A stretch of DNA of 64,000 bases from Pseudomonas aestuarii (GCF_027988105.1 NZ_JAQJZJ010000009.1:62001-126000); one strand, 5' to 3'; counted from the stretch's first letter, positions 44,650-53,397 are shown. The notes: generated by a model not told the origin, from the sequence alone. Program-made: numbers and translations.

Positions 44650-45300
44650 TTATGCTGCGTCGGGCTGCACCTCTGGAACTGCCTGCCGGAAGGCCTCGAG
44701 GGGTTCGCAGCGGGCGGCCATGGCGAGGATGCGTGGATAGCCCGCGAGGTCGCAGTTGAAACGCCGCGCGTTGTACAGCTGGGGAATCAGGCAGGCTTCC
44801 AGATACCCCGGCCGATCGCCCAGCGACAGCCGCCCAGCGAACACCTCGAGACCCTGCTCCACCGCGGCCAGGCCGGCGTGCAACCAGTGGCGGTACCAGG
44901 CGTCCTTGGCCGCATCGCTCACGCCCAGTTCGGCGCTCAGGTACTGCAGCACGCGCAGGTTGTTCAGTGGGTGCAGGTCGCAGGCGATGTGCAGCGCCAG
45001 CGCCCGAACCTGGGCGCGTTGCGCCGGATCGGCGGGCAGCAGCGCCGGTACCGGAAAGCTCTCCTCGAGGTATTCGAGAATGGCGATGGACTGGGCGATA
45101 CGCACCCCCGCATTGCCCTCGTCCACCAACAGCGGCACCAGTTCCTGCGGATTGAGCGCGCGGTACTCGGCCGAGTGTTGCTGGCCACCGTCCCTGACCA
45201 GGTGCACCGGCTCCTGCTGATAGGTCAGCCCCTTGAGATTTAAGGCGATGCGCACCCGGTAGGCGGCGCTGGAGCGCCAGTAGCTATACAGCGTCAGCAT
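44650..45300 (-). CDS. maiA: Maleylacetoacetate isomerase
   Basis: MaiA isomerises maleylacetoacetate to fumarylacetoacetate in tyrosine/homogentisate breakdown. The 216-residue zeta-class glutathione transferase has the N-terminal LYSYWRSSAAYRVRIALNLK with the active-site Ser-Ser, then QSIAILEYLEESFP, CDLHPLNNLRVLQYL and an alpha-helical C-terminal domain. ATG 45300 with GGGAG upstream gives the normal length. It is last in hpd-hmgA-fah-maiA, 128 bases after fah across a repeat-containing gap. Confidence 0.93.
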   Translation of the reverse strand: MLTLYSYWRSSAAYRVRIALNLKGLTYQQEPVHLVRDGGQQHSAEYRALNPQELVPLLVDEGNAGVRIAQSIAILEYLEESFPVPALLPADPAQRAQVRALALHIACDLHPLNNLRVLQYLSAELGVSDAAKDAWYRHWLHAGLAAVEQGLEVFAGRLSLGDRPGYLEACLIPQLYNARRFNCDLAGYPRILAMAARCEPLEAFRQAVPEVQPDAA

Positions 45301-45356
45301 GTAAATTCTCCCTGTAGAGCCAGCTTGCTGCGCTCCGGCGATGCCCGTGCAGACCG

Positions 45357-45434
45357 CAGGATGCGTTGAGCGCAGCGACACCCATCACTGCGCTCGATGG
45401 CTATCGTCGCTACGCTTCTCACCCCATGCTACGG
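45357..45434. repeat. Inverted dispersed repeat between maiA and fah
   Basis: A unit CGCAGGATG-N2-TTGAGCGCAGCG-N-N-ACCCAT (from 45357) is followed by an imperfect inverted copy reaching about 45434, overlapping the fah stop codon. The first unit recurs near the right window edge (63961 onwards). This is a Pseudomonas dispersed REP-like element. Confidence 0.6.
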
Positions 45435-46412
45435 CGCATACTTTTCCACCGCCTGGTCGATGGCGCCAAACAGGCTGTGGCCAGCGGCATCGAACATCTC
45501 GATGCGTACCCGGTCGCCGAATTGGAGGAAGGGTGTCTGCGCCTCGCCCTGCTCGATGATTTCCAGCATGCGTTTCTCGGCCAGGCAGGACGAGCCGGCG
45601 CTGCGGTCGTAGTTGGAGACGGTGCCCGAGCCGATGATGCTGCCGCTGCCCAGCGGCCGGGTCTTGGCGGCATGGGCCAGCAGGGTCGGGAAGTTGAAGG
45701 TCATGTCGGTGCCGGCATCCGGCTGGCCGAACAGCTTGCCATTGATGTGCGAGACCAGCGGCCGATGCACCTTGCCGTCTTTCCAGCAATCGCCCAGTTC
45801 GTCCGGGGTGATGGCCACCGGCGAGAAGCTCGACGACGGCTTGCTCTGGTAGAAGCCGAAGCCCTTAGCCAACTCGCCGGGAATCAGGTTGCGCAGCGAC
45901 ACATCGTTGACCAGCATCAGCAACTGGATGTGCTGCGCGGCCTCGGCGGCCGTGACGCCCATCGGCACGTCGTCGGTGATCACCGCGATCTCGGCCTCCA
46001 GGTCGATGCCCCAGGCCTCGTCGGCCATGCGGATCGGTGCCTGGGGGGGGATGAAGCAGTCGGCGCCACCCTGGTACATCAACGGATCGTGCCAGAAGCT
46101 CTCCGGTATCTCGGCTCCACGTGCCTTGCGCACCAGTTCGACGTGATTGACGTAGGCGCTGCCGTCGGCCCAGTGGTAGGCCCGCGGCAAGGGACTGTGG
46201 CAGGCGCTCTGCTCGAAAGCGAAGGCATCGCTGCACAGACCGTCGTTGAGACGCTGGTACAGGGCCTCCAGCCTGGGTCTGCAGTCAGCCCAGCGATCCA
46301 GCGCGGCCTGCAGCGTGGCGGCAATTGCCGGAGCCTCTACCGCGCGGGTCAGGTCACGGGAGACCACGATCAGCAGACCGTCACGGCCTTGATTCAATGA
46401 TGCGAGTTTCAT
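45429..46412 (-). CDS. Fumarylacetoacetate hydrolase-family protein (short type)
   Basis: It cleaves fumarylacetoacetate to fumarate and acetoacetate, the last step of tyrosine breakdown. The 327-residue protein has the FAH fold: GIDLEAEIAVI with metal ligands, LLMLVNDVSLRNLIPGELAKGFGFYQSKPSSSFSP divided by loops, and LGSGSIIGSGTVSN. It is about 100 residues shorter than the FahA of P. aeruginosa and resembles the Vibrio-type enzyme. ATG 46412 is used, with GAGG seven bases upstream; a TTG six bases earlier is in frame. Its stop codon lies inside a dispersed repeat. Confidence 0.88.
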   Translation of the reverse strand: MKLASLNQGRDGLLIVVSRDLTRAVEAPAIAATLQAALDRWADCRPRLEALYQRLNDGLCSDAFAFEQSACHSPLPRAYHWADGSAYVNHVELVRKARGAEIPESFWHDPLMYQGGADCFIPPQAPIRMADEAWGIDLEAEIAVITDDVPMGVTAAEAAQHIQLLMLVNDVSLRNLIPGELAKGFGFYQSKPSSSFSPVAITPDELGDCWKDGKVHRPLVSHINGKLFGQPDAGTDMTFNFPTLLAHAAKTRPLGSGSIIGSGTVSNYDRSAGSSCLAEKRMLEIIEQGEAQTPFLQFGDRVRIEMFDAAGHSLFGAIDQAVEKYAP

Positions 46413-46499
46413 GCTCAAACCTCGTTGGGTGCGTCCTGCGCACCACAGATTTCCGTTAGCGTGCGGTGCGCGCAGCCTGGGCGGCCCCGCGCCCCTACC

Positions 46500-47639
46500 T
46501 CAGATGTCTTTGCCCGGCGCACGCCAGGAGTTGACGTATTCGGGCACATCGACCTGCGCGGCGGCCGGATCTATCTCCAGGGCGCGGCGGGTGTCGATCA
46601 TCACCGCCACCTCGTCGACGAAGGTGGCCGGCGCCTCCTGGCTCTTCTTCAGCGCCTTGGGATGCGGACCATGGGGGAAGCCGCACGGGTGCAGGGTGAC
46701 CATCCCGGCGTCGATGTTGTCGCGACTGAAGAAGTTGCCGCGGTGGTAGAACAGCACTTCGTCGTAATCGTCGTTGTTGTGATAGAAGGGCACTTTCAAT
46801 GCCCCCGGATCGGTCTCCACCGGCCGCGGGGTGAAGGTGCAGATGACGAAACCATTGGCGACGAAGGTGGTGTGCGCCGACGGCGGCAGATGGTAACGGT
46901 GGCTCATCAGCGGACGAATATCGCGCCAGTTGAGGCGCACCACGGTGTTGTCGCCATGCCAGCCGACCACGTCCAGCGGGTTGTAGGGGTAAGTCACGGT
47001 GCTGACCTGGTTGCGCCGCTTGATCCGCAGCTGCCAGGTGTTCTCATCCTGTTGCGCCTTGAAGGCATCGTCCAGCTTCGGATGCTCGAGCACCGCCGGG
47101 TCGAAGATCGCCTGGGGGCCGAGCAGCCCCTTGTCCGGCAGCTGGTAGGCGCCATCGCTGCTCTCGATCAGCAACATGAAGGTCGGCGCGCTGGTCTCGA
47201 TGCGCCAGGCGGTGCCGCGCGGAATCACCAGGTAATCGCCGTCGCGGTACTCCAGGTGACCGAAGTCGCAATAGAAGTGCCCCGCGCCCTCATGGATGAA
47301 CAACAGGTCGTCGCCATCGGCATTGCGCACCAGGTGACGCATGGCGCCATGGGTTTTCCACAGGCGCAGCTTCATATCGGCGTTGTGCAGGGTCAGCGGC
47401 GCCTCCAGCGGACAGTCGCGTTCGCTGGCAATGTCGTTGAAGTTGAAGGCGTGCGGGCGCAACGGCCCCTGCCAGTCGATCCAGGCAGTCGGTGGATGCT
47501 TGTGGTGCAGGTGCGCGGTCGGGCCGAAGAAGCCCTCGCGGCCCATCTCGCGCTCATAGGTGCCCGCGGGAAAATCGCAGTGTGCCTGGCGCGAGCACTC
47601 GCCTTCGCGTAGGGGGAAGCTGATCCAGTTACGGCTCAT
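46500..47639 (-). CDS. hmgA: Homogentisate 1,2-dioxygenase (short type)
   Basis: HmgA opens the ring of homogentisate to maleylacetoacetate. The 379-residue cupin-fold protein has NADGDDLLFIHEGAGHFYCDFG, RDGDYLVIPRGTAWRIE, VFVC-like strand FVANGFVICTFTPRP and the iron-site region FYHNNDDYDEVLFYHRG with CGFPHGPHP. It is shorter than the classical enzyme of P. aeruginosa (about 430 residues). ATG 47639 with GAGGAG nine bases upstream sets the start. Loss of this step causes pyomelanin pigment in relatives. It follows hpd and precedes fah. Confidence 0.87.
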   Translation of the reverse strand: MSRNWISFPLREGECSRQAHCDFPAGTYEREMGREGFFGPTAHLHHKHPPTAWIDWQGPLRPHAFNFNDIASERDCPLEAPLTLHNADMKLRLWKTHGAMRHLVRNADGDDLLFIHEGAGHFYCDFGHLEYRDGDYLVIPRGTAWRIETSAPTFMLLIESSDGAYQLPDKGLLGPQAIFDPAVLEHPKLDDAFKAQQDENTWQLRIKRRNQVSTVTYPYNPLDVVGWHGDNTVVRLNWRDIRPLMSHRYHLPPSAHTTFVANGFVICTFTPRPVETDPGALKVPFYHNNDDYDEVLFYHRGNFFSRDNIDAGMVTLHPCGFPHGPHPKALKKSQEAPATFVDEVAVMIDTRRALEIDPAAAQVDVPEYVNSWRAPGKDI

Positions 47640-47729
47640 GGCCGGTATCTCCTCGATGCAACGCTTTTGTAGGGTGAGGCCAGCTGATGGCGGACTCATG
47701 TGCGCCCTCACCCACCCTAGGGTTTTTGC

Positions 47730-48812
47730 TTAGTCGGCCTTGATCACGCCGCGCTTGATCTGGTCTTCCTCGATGGACTCGAACAACGCCTTGAAGTTGC
47801 CCTCGCCGAACCCCTGGTTGCCCTTGCGCTGGATAATCTCGAAGAAGATCGGGCCGATCACCGTATTGGTGAAAATCTGCAGCAGGATGCCGTCATCTCC
47901 CGGTGCGCCATCGATCAGGATATTCAACTCGCGCAGCAGCTCGGTCGGCTCGCCATGACCAGCCACGCGGGTGTCCACCTTGTCATAGTAGGTGCCCGGG
48001 GTTTTCATGAAGTCCACACCACTGGCGCGCAGCTTGCGCACGGTGGCGTAGATGTCGTCGGTGCTCAGGGCAATGTGCTGAATGCCTTCGCCGTGGTACT
48101 CGCGGATAAATTCCTCGATCTGCGACTTGTCGTCGGACGACTCGTTGATCGGGATGCGAATCTTGCCGCACGGCGAGGTCATGGCCCGCGAAACCAGACC
48201 GGTCAGTTTGCCTTCGATATCGAAGTAGCGGATCTCGCGGAAGTTGGCAATCCGCTCGTAGAAACCCGACCAGACATCCATCTGCCCGCGCTTGACGTTG
48301 TGGGTCAGGTGATCCAGTTCTTTCAGGCCGACCGAGTTGTCGTTCGGCGTACGGCCTTCGATGTACTCGAAATCGACGTCATAGATGCTCTTGTCGCCAT
48401 AACGGTCGACCAGGTACAGCAAGGAGCCGCCAATGCCTTCGACGCAGGGGATATTCAACTCGCCGAAGTTGGCGTGACTGCCGACCAGCGTGGCCCCTTG
48501 CGACTCGACATAGGCCGCCGCCTGGGCCGCGTTCTGTACGCGAAAAGCCATGGCACAGGCACTTGGCCCGTGCTTGAGGCCGAACTCGCGCACATGCCCG
48601 GTGGGGCTGCCATTGAGCACGAAATTGATGTCGTTCTGCTGGAACAGCCAGACTTCCTTGGAACGGTGCTTGGCGGTTTCGGTAAAGCCCATGGCGGTGA
48701 ACAGTTCACGCAACTGCTGAATGCCTTCCGGGGTCGGCGCGGTGTACTCGACAAATTCGAAGCCGTCGGTACCGATGGGATTGTGCTGTTCGATCTTGTT
48801 CACGGCGGTCAT
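47730..48812 (-). CDS. hpd: 4-hydroxyphenylpyruvate dioxygenase
   Basis: Hpd turns 4-hydroxyphenylpyruvate into homogentisate with O2 and non-heme iron. The 360-residue protein has the vicinal oxygen chelate repeats with iron ligands in ELDHLTHNV (His), EGIQHIALST (His) and IFFEIIQRKG (Glu), plus the C-terminal helix GNFKALFESIE. ATG 48812 has GAGGAGG five bases upstream, and an ACAACAACAAC motif lies before that, suggesting Crc/Hfq control. It heads the tyrosine operon. A TyrR/PhhR-like site lies 208 bases upstream. Confidence 0.95.
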   Translation of the reverse strand: MTAVNKIEQHNPIGTDGFEFVEYTAPTPEGIQQLRELFTAMGFTETAKHRSKEVWLFQQNDINFVLNGSPTGHVREFGLKHGPSACAMAFRVQNAAQAAAYVESQGATLVGSHANFGELNIPCVEGIGGSLLYLVDRYGDKSIYDVDFEYIEGRTPNDNSVGLKELDHLTHNVKRGQMDVWSGFYERIANFREIRYFDIEGKLTGLVSRAMTSPCGKIRIPINESSDDKSQIEEFIREYHGEGIQHIALSTDDIYATVRKLRASGVDFMKTPGTYYDKVDTRVAGHGEPTELLRELNILIDGAPGDDGILLQIFTNTVIGPIFFEIIQRKGNQGFGEGNFKALFESIEEDQIKRGVIKAD

Positions 48813-48823
48813 TACGCCTCCTC

Positions 48824-48834
48824 GTTGTTGTTGT
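48824..48834 (-). promoter_or_regulatory. Crc/Hfq-type motif before hpd
   Basis: ACAACAACAAC is immediately upstream of the GAGGAGG ribosome site of hpd and gives repeated AAN triplets. It suggests catabolite repression of aromatic amino acid breakdown at translation. Confidence 0.48.
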
Positions 48835-49019
48835 GGATCCCGCGTCCTCGCAAACACACAGGACGATGCGGATAGCTCCATGACAACCGAGGCAAGCGCG
48901 CCCCACAAGACGGTCCAGGCGCCGGGCAGCGGCGCCTTGCATGCACACTGGCAATAAAACCTTACAGCCTGGTAATCGCCAGCCAAAGCGTCCAGTACCC
49001 GGTATAAACCCGGCCAACT

Positions 49020-49037
49020 CGTAACGATTTATTTACA
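49020..49037. promoter_or_regulatory. TyrR/PhhR-like box upstream of hpd
   Basis: CGTAAC-GATTTA-TTTACA reads on the minus strand as TGTAAA-N6-GTTACG. The TyrR/PhhR consensus is TGTAAA-N6-TTTACA, so ten of twelve half-site bases agree. PhhR controls aromatic amino acid catabolism in Pseudomonas. The rest of the 493-base gap (48813-49305) holds no supported gene. Confidence 0.45.
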
Positions 49038-49305
49038 AAGCGGCGCATTTAACTGCCAATCAAGCACGGATTCTGCCGATTGCTGCGGCATACACTGGCA
49101 ACCAACCCGGTCAGGCGCAACTGAACATGCCCTGCGAAGAAATAATTGAACGCTTGCCACTGAACCGTGGCCCAACCCTGCAACGGCTGACTATTCAGGG
49201 CTCGCTACAGCTAAAAAAGCGCAGCGTCAGCCACACCCGAATAATGGCACAATGCCACTCAAGAGCCTGCCACTTCGAGCTGCACAACCTCGCGACGGAA
49301 AAGCC

Positions 49306-49890
49306 ATGAACAATGAGCCAGCAGAAAGCAGCAGCGAACCCATCAGCGCAGATCAACGCCTCGAGCTGCTGGAGAAAGGCCGCCGACTCGACCGCATCCT
49401 GCTGATCATCCTTGCCGCGGTGCTGGTGATGACGCTCGCCAGCTGGCTGACCACGGCCTTGCTCAGCCCGTCCGGCGAGCAGGACGCAAGTCTCGTCAGC
49501 AGCCAGCTGCAGGGCTTGCAAGAGCAGACAGTGGCACTGCAGACACAGGTCGCAGAGCTCGAACAGACATTGAGCCAGCAAGGCAATCAGCTGAGTACCC
49601 TGCAGAGCGACAAGCCTGCAGTGCCCCTGAGCAGCGGCGACAACCGGGTCGTGCTGCAGCAAGTGGCACAAACCCTGATCGGCCAGGAGCAGAGCTTCCA
49701 GAAGAGCCTCGCCGCCTTGAAATACGGCATGCGCGACCTTGCCGGCATGATCGCCGGCTCACGCAGCTGGCTCAGTGACTACCAGGAGGCACTGGACAAG
49801 CAACTGGGTGAAAGCCAGGCGCGCGTGCAACAACTGCAGCAATGGACCAGCGACTCGAGCGGCTCGCCAGCAGCGACAGCGGCCCCCTGA
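49306..49890 (+). CDS. Membrane-anchored coiled-coil protein of unknown function
   Basis: I do not recognise this 194-residue protein. A short polar N-terminus is followed by one membrane helix (ILLIILAAVLVMTLASWL, about residues 31-48) and then a long heptad-like stretch rich in Gln, Leu and Glu (SQLQGLQEQTVALQTQVAEL and onward). A second helical stretch carries LDKQLGESQARVQQLQQW. It is probably anchored in the inner membrane with a periplasmic coiled coil. ATG 49306 was chosen over 49252 because the membrane helix then sits in the usual place. It converges with the ABC exporter gene. Confidence 0.68.
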   Translation: MNNEPAESSSEPISADQRLELLEKGRRLDRILLIILAAVLVMTLASWLTTALLSPSGEQDASLVSSQLQGLQEQTVALQTQVAELEQTLSQQGNQLSTLQSDKPAVPLSSGDNRVVLQQVAQTLIGQEQSFQKSLAALKYGMRDLAGMIAGSRSWLSDYQEALDKQLGESQARVQQLQQWTSDSSGSPAATAAP

Positions 49891-49897
49891 TCCCACA

Positions 49898-49977
49898 GAG
49901 TTTGTGAAGATATCGAGCGTCGTCGCGAGAGCGTCTCCAAGCGTTCGCAGCAGGCGGGAGTTTTTCACAAGCTCTCA
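49898..49977. repeat. Inverted repeat between convergent genes
   Basis: AGAGTTTGTGAA (49898-49909) and TTCACAAGCTCT (49966-49977) pair with one mismatch across 56 bases. The right arm overlaps the ABC exporter stop codon. It may be a shared terminator or a dispersed element. Confidence 0.4.
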
Positions 49978-51753
49978 GTGCTGCAGATTCCCATAGAGCT
50001 TGGCATAGAGCCCGCCCACGGCGATCAGCTGCTGGTGATCGCCGTCCTCGGCGACGCTGCCGCCATCGAACACCAGCACCCGGTCCGCCTGTTTCACCGC
50101 CGACAGGCGATGGGCGATGATCAGGGTGGTGCGGCCGTTGAGAAACTGGCCCAGGGCCTGATGCAAGGCGTACTCGGTGGCGGCATCGAGGGCCGAGGTG
50201 GCCTCGTCGAGAATCACCACTTTCGGCTCGGCCAGGACCATGCGCGCGATGGCCAGGCGCTGGCGCTGGCCGCCGGACAGGCGCACGCCGGAACGCCCGA
50301 CGATGCTGTCCAGACCTTGTGCCAGTGCGCTTATGGTGCTGGCCAACTGGGCGATCTCCAGGGCGCGCCAGCAGGCTTCATCGCTGCGCTCGCGGCCCAT
50401 GCACAGGTTGGCGCGCACCGTGTCGTTGAACAGTGCCGGATGCTGCAACACCACCGCGACCTGATCGCGCACGGTTTCCAGGCCGATCTCCTGCTGACTG
50501 CAGCCACCGAAGCGAATAATCCCCGCCTGCGGCGTATAGAGGCCGAGCAATAGCTGCACCAGGGTGCTCTTGCCGCCGCCACTGGCGCCTACGATGGCCA
50601 CCTTTTCACCCGGTGCAATACTCAGGTCGAGGTTTTCCAGCACCGGTTCGTCGTTGTAGGCGAAGGTCAGCCCACGCACCTCGATGCCGACGGTGTCACG
50701 TCCCTTGAACGGATCGACAGTGCCCAGGTACTGCGGCTCGTCACGGCGCGCGAGCAACTCGTTGATCCGCGCCAGCGCCCCACCGGCGGCGTAGAAGGCA
50801 TATTGCAGGTTGAGCAACTGCTCGACCGGCCCGATCATGAACCACAGGTAGCTGAACACCGCGAGCATCTGACCAATCGACAGGTCGGAAAACAGCACGG
50901 TGAGCATGGCGGCCGCGCGAAACACGTCGATGCCGAACTGGAACAGCAAGCCGCTGGCGCGGTTCGAGGCATCGGTCTTCCACTGCGAGGCCACCGCGTA
51001 GTCGCGTACTTCCCGGGCCCGCCCACCGAGCCGACCGAGGAAGTAACCCTGGCGATTGCCGGCACGGATCTCCTGGATCGCCTCGAGGGTTTCGGTGAGC
51101 GCCTGGGTAAACCGCGAGGTGCTGTCGTTCTCCAGCCTTTTCAGGTACTTGACCTTCTTGCCCAACAACACCGTGGCGTAGATCACCAGCGGGTTGAAGA
51201 GCAGGATCAACAGCGCCAGCTGCCAGTGCATCCACAACAAAATCGCCGAGGTGCCGGCCAGCGTCAGCACGGCGACCAGAAAGCGGCTGAGGGTTTCGCC
51301 GACGAACTTGTCCAGGGTCTCCAGGTCGGTGACCAGGTGCGTGGTCACCGTGCCGCCGCCAAGGCTTTCGTATTCACTGAGGGAAATGCGCTTGAGCCGC
51401 TCGATCAGACGAATGCGAATGCGGTAGATGATGTCTTTCGACAGACCGGCGAACAGGCGCGCCTGCAGCACGTTGAAGATCAGCGACGAACTGCGCAGCA
51501 GGAAGGTCAGCACCAGCATCAGGCCGATATAGCCGACCGCGGTTTCCCAGCCGGCCGGGAGAAAGCGGTCCATCACCTTGAGCGCGCTGTCGCCATCGTG
51601 GAGCAAGACTTCGTCGACCAACAATGGCAATAGCAGGGGGATAGGCACGCTGCACAGGGTGGCGAACAACGCCACCAGGTTGGCCAGAAGCAGGGCTTTC
51701 TTGTGATGCAGGGCCAGGCGGCGGATTTCCGCCCAACTCAACCGATCAGGCAT
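49975..51753 (-). CDS. ABC exporter, fused membrane and ATPase domains
   Basis: This 592-residue MsbA/ABCB-type half-transporter has about six helices in residues 1-320 and a C-terminal ATPase with Walker A GASGGGKSTLVQLLLG, signature RLSGGQRQRLAIARM, Walker B VVILDEATSALD and switch His in LIIAHRLSAV. It works as a dimer at the inner membrane, moving lipids, peptides or drugs outwards; the substrate is unknown. ATG 51753 overlaps the end of the DsbA-like gene by eight bases, so the two are co-expressed. Confidence 0.88.
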   Translation of the reverse strand: MPDRLSWAEIRRLALHHKKALLLANLVALFATLCSVPIPLLLPLLVDEVLLHDGDSALKVMDRFLPAGWETAVGYIGLMLVLTFLLRSSSLIFNVLQARLFAGLSKDIIYRIRIRLIERLKRISLSEYESLGGGTVTTHLVTDLETLDKFVGETLSRFLVAVLTLAGTSAILLWMHWQLALLILLFNPLVIYATVLLGKKVKYLKRLENDSTSRFTQALTETLEAIQEIRAGNRQGYFLGRLGGRAREVRDYAVASQWKTDASNRASGLLFQFGIDVFRAAAMLTVLFSDLSIGQMLAVFSYLWFMIGPVEQLLNLQYAFYAAGGALARINELLARRDEPQYLGTVDPFKGRDTVGIEVRGLTFAYNDEPVLENLDLSIAPGEKVAIVGASGGGKSTLVQLLLGLYTPQAGIIRFGGCSQQEIGLETVRDQVAVVLQHPALFNDTVRANLCMGRERSDEACWRALEIAQLASTISALAQGLDSIVGRSGVRLSGGQRQRLAIARMVLAEPKVVILDEATSALDAATEYALHQALGQFLNGRTTLIIAHRLSAVKQADRVLVFDGGSVAEDGDHQQLIAVGGLYAKLYGNLQH

Positions 51754-52378
51754 GCAGCGCGCGCTCCAGCCAGCGACCGAGCAAGGGCGCGAGCACCTCG
51801 AGCGGCTGATAGCCATTGGTCAGTAGCGCCAGTTGCCCGTTGCATTCGGCCAGCAAGGTGGGGAAGCCGGATATGCCCAAATCCTGCACCCAGCTGAAGT
51901 CGGCCATAGTGGCTTCGCGCTGTTCGGCACTGTCGAATGCGGCGGCGAACTCGATACGCGGAATCCCGGCTTGCTCGGCCAAGCCGACCAATACGCTGGC
52001 CCGGGTGACGTCCACACCGCGGGTGTAGAAGGCTTGCTGGATCAACTGAGCCAGTGGCCAGACGCTTTGCGCATCGAGGCTGCGCGCGGTCACCAGCGCC
52101 CGGCAGGCCGGTTCCGTATCGTAGACCAGGCCCTCGGGCAAGCCGTCGACGAAATTGAACAACTGGCCAGTACTGGCATTGACCGCTTGCCAGTAACCCA
52201 GGTAACGCACCCGCGCCACCGCGTCGACGGCCACACCGTCACGCCGCAGGCCGCCGAGTACCAGTTGCAAGGGCACACCGGCCAGGGCCGCCTGCTCAGC
52301 GAGCGACGCGAGCACCGGGGCAAACCCCCAGCACCAGGAACACATCGGGTCCATCACGTAGAGCAAGCGTGCCTGCAT
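51746..52378 (-). CDS. DsbA/FrnE-family thioredoxin-fold protein
   Basis: This 210-residue protein without a signal peptide begins MQARLLYVMDPMCSWCWGF, with the active-site pair Cys13-x-x-Cys16, and has the cis-proline loop ISGFPTLL near residue 170. Such cytoplasmic DsbA-like proteins are thiol oxidoreductases or isomerases. It is coupled to the ABC exporter gene downstream and lies four bases after trhO. The partner proteins are unknown. Confidence 0.88.
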   Translation of the reverse strand: MQARLLYVMDPMCSWCWGFAPVLASLAEQAALAGVPLQLVLGGLRRDGVAVDAVARVRYLGYWQAVNASTGQLFNFVDGLPEGLVYDTEPACRALVTARSLDAQSVWPLAQLIQQAFYTRGVDVTRASVLVGLAEQAGIPRIEFAAAFDSAEQREATMADFSWVQDLGISGFPTLLAECNGQLALLTNGYQPLEVLAPLLGRWLERALHA

Positions 52379-52381
52379 GGT

Positions 52382-53320
52382 CTAGCCCTCGTTGACTTGG
52401 CGTGGGTTGTACCCCAGAGGATGGGGCTGGTTACGCGCCTTGGCCAGTTCGATCTGCTTTTGTCGCTCACGGGCACCGGCGCGGGTCTTCTCGGGCAGCG
52501 AATCCCAGCAATGCGGACAGCTGACCCCCGCGGTGTAGTACTCGGACTGGCGCTCTTGCACGGAAATCGGCGTGCGGCAGGCATGGCACTGGTCATACTC
52601 GCCCTCGCTCAGGTCATGACGAACGGTGACCCGATTGTCGAAGACGAAGCAGTCACCGCGCCACTTGGTCTGCTCCTGGGGCACCTGCTCCAGGTACTTG
52701 AGGATCCCGCCCTTGAGATGGAACACCTCGGCAAAGCCGGCACCGAGCATATAACTGGACGCTTTCTCGCAGCGAATGCCGCCGGTGCAGAACATCGCCA
52801 CTTTCTTGTGCTTGGCCGGATCGAAGTGCGCCTTGATGTAGTCGGGAAACTCGCGAAACGACTTGGTTTGGGGGTCGACCGCCCCCTCGAAGGTGCCGAT
52901 CGCCACTTCATAGTCGTTGCGCGTGTCGATCAGCAGCACTTCGGGATCGCTGATCAGCGCGTTCCAGTCGTGGGCCTCGACATAGGTGCCGACCTGCTGG
53001 TTGGGGTCGACGCCGGGTACACCCAGGGTGACGATCTCCTTCTTCAGCTTGACCTTGGTGCGGTAGAACGGCTGTTCGTCGCAGTACGACTCCTTATGGT
53101 CGACATCCGCCAGGCGCGGGTCCAGAGCAAACCAGGCGAGCAGGCCATCGATACCGGCACGCGAGGCGGAGACGGTGCCATTGATGCCTTCTTCGGCGAG
53201 CAGCAAGGTGCCCTTGACGCCGTTGGCCAGCATGCTGGCCAGGAGGGGCTCACGCAACGCCTGGTAATCCGGCAGGGAGACGAACTTGTACAGCGCGGCC
53301 ACGACTATCTTGTCACTCAT
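52382..53320 (-). CDS. trhO: tRNA uridine(34) 5-hydroxylase TrhO (rhodanese family)
   Basis: TrhO makes 5-hydroxyuridine at the wobble position of tRNAs. The 312-residue YceA-type protein has an N-terminal acylphosphatase-like domain (LLLAEEGINGTVSAS), a rhodanese domain with active-site Cys in VAMFCTGGIRCEKASSYML, and a C-terminal zinc-finger-like region with QCHACRTPIS and SCPHCWDS. The ATG at 53320 begins MSDKIVVAALYKFV, normal for the family. It lies 147 bases after bolA across a strong hairpin. Confidence 0.93.
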   Translation of the reverse strand: MSDKIVVAALYKFVSLPDYQALREPLLASMLANGVKGTLLLAEEGINGTVSASRAGIDGLLAWFALDPRLADVDHKESYCDEQPFYRTKVKLKKEIVTLGVPGVDPNQQVGTYVEAHDWNALISDPEVLLIDTRNDYEVAIGTFEGAVDPQTKSFREFPDYIKAHFDPAKHKKVAMFCTGGIRCEKASSYMLGAGFAEVFHLKGGILKYLEQVPQEQTKWRGDCFVFDNRVTVRHDLSEGEYDQCHACRTPISVQERQSEYYTAGVSCPHCWDSLPEKTRAGARERQKQIELAKARNQPHPLGYNPRQVNEG

Positions 53321-53379
53321 CGAACTTCTTCCTTCAGTAGTCGCCCACGTAAAGGGCGGACTGGGTCTACAAACGAACA

Positions 53380-53397
53380 CGCCGGCGTTAGCCGGCG
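53380..53397 (-). terminator. Hairpin between bolA and trhO
   Basis: CGCCGGC-GTTA... (on the plus strand CGCCGGC, GTTA, GCCGGCG) forms a perfect seven-pair stem with a four-base loop. On the minus strand it is followed by TGTTCGTTTG, a weak T-rich tail. It probably reduces read-through from bolA. Confidence 0.45.

Noticed and set aside
49127..49309. A 60-codon plus-strand frame before the coiled-coil gene
   Set aside because: No ribosome site, no family, and it overlaps the start region of a better-supported gene.
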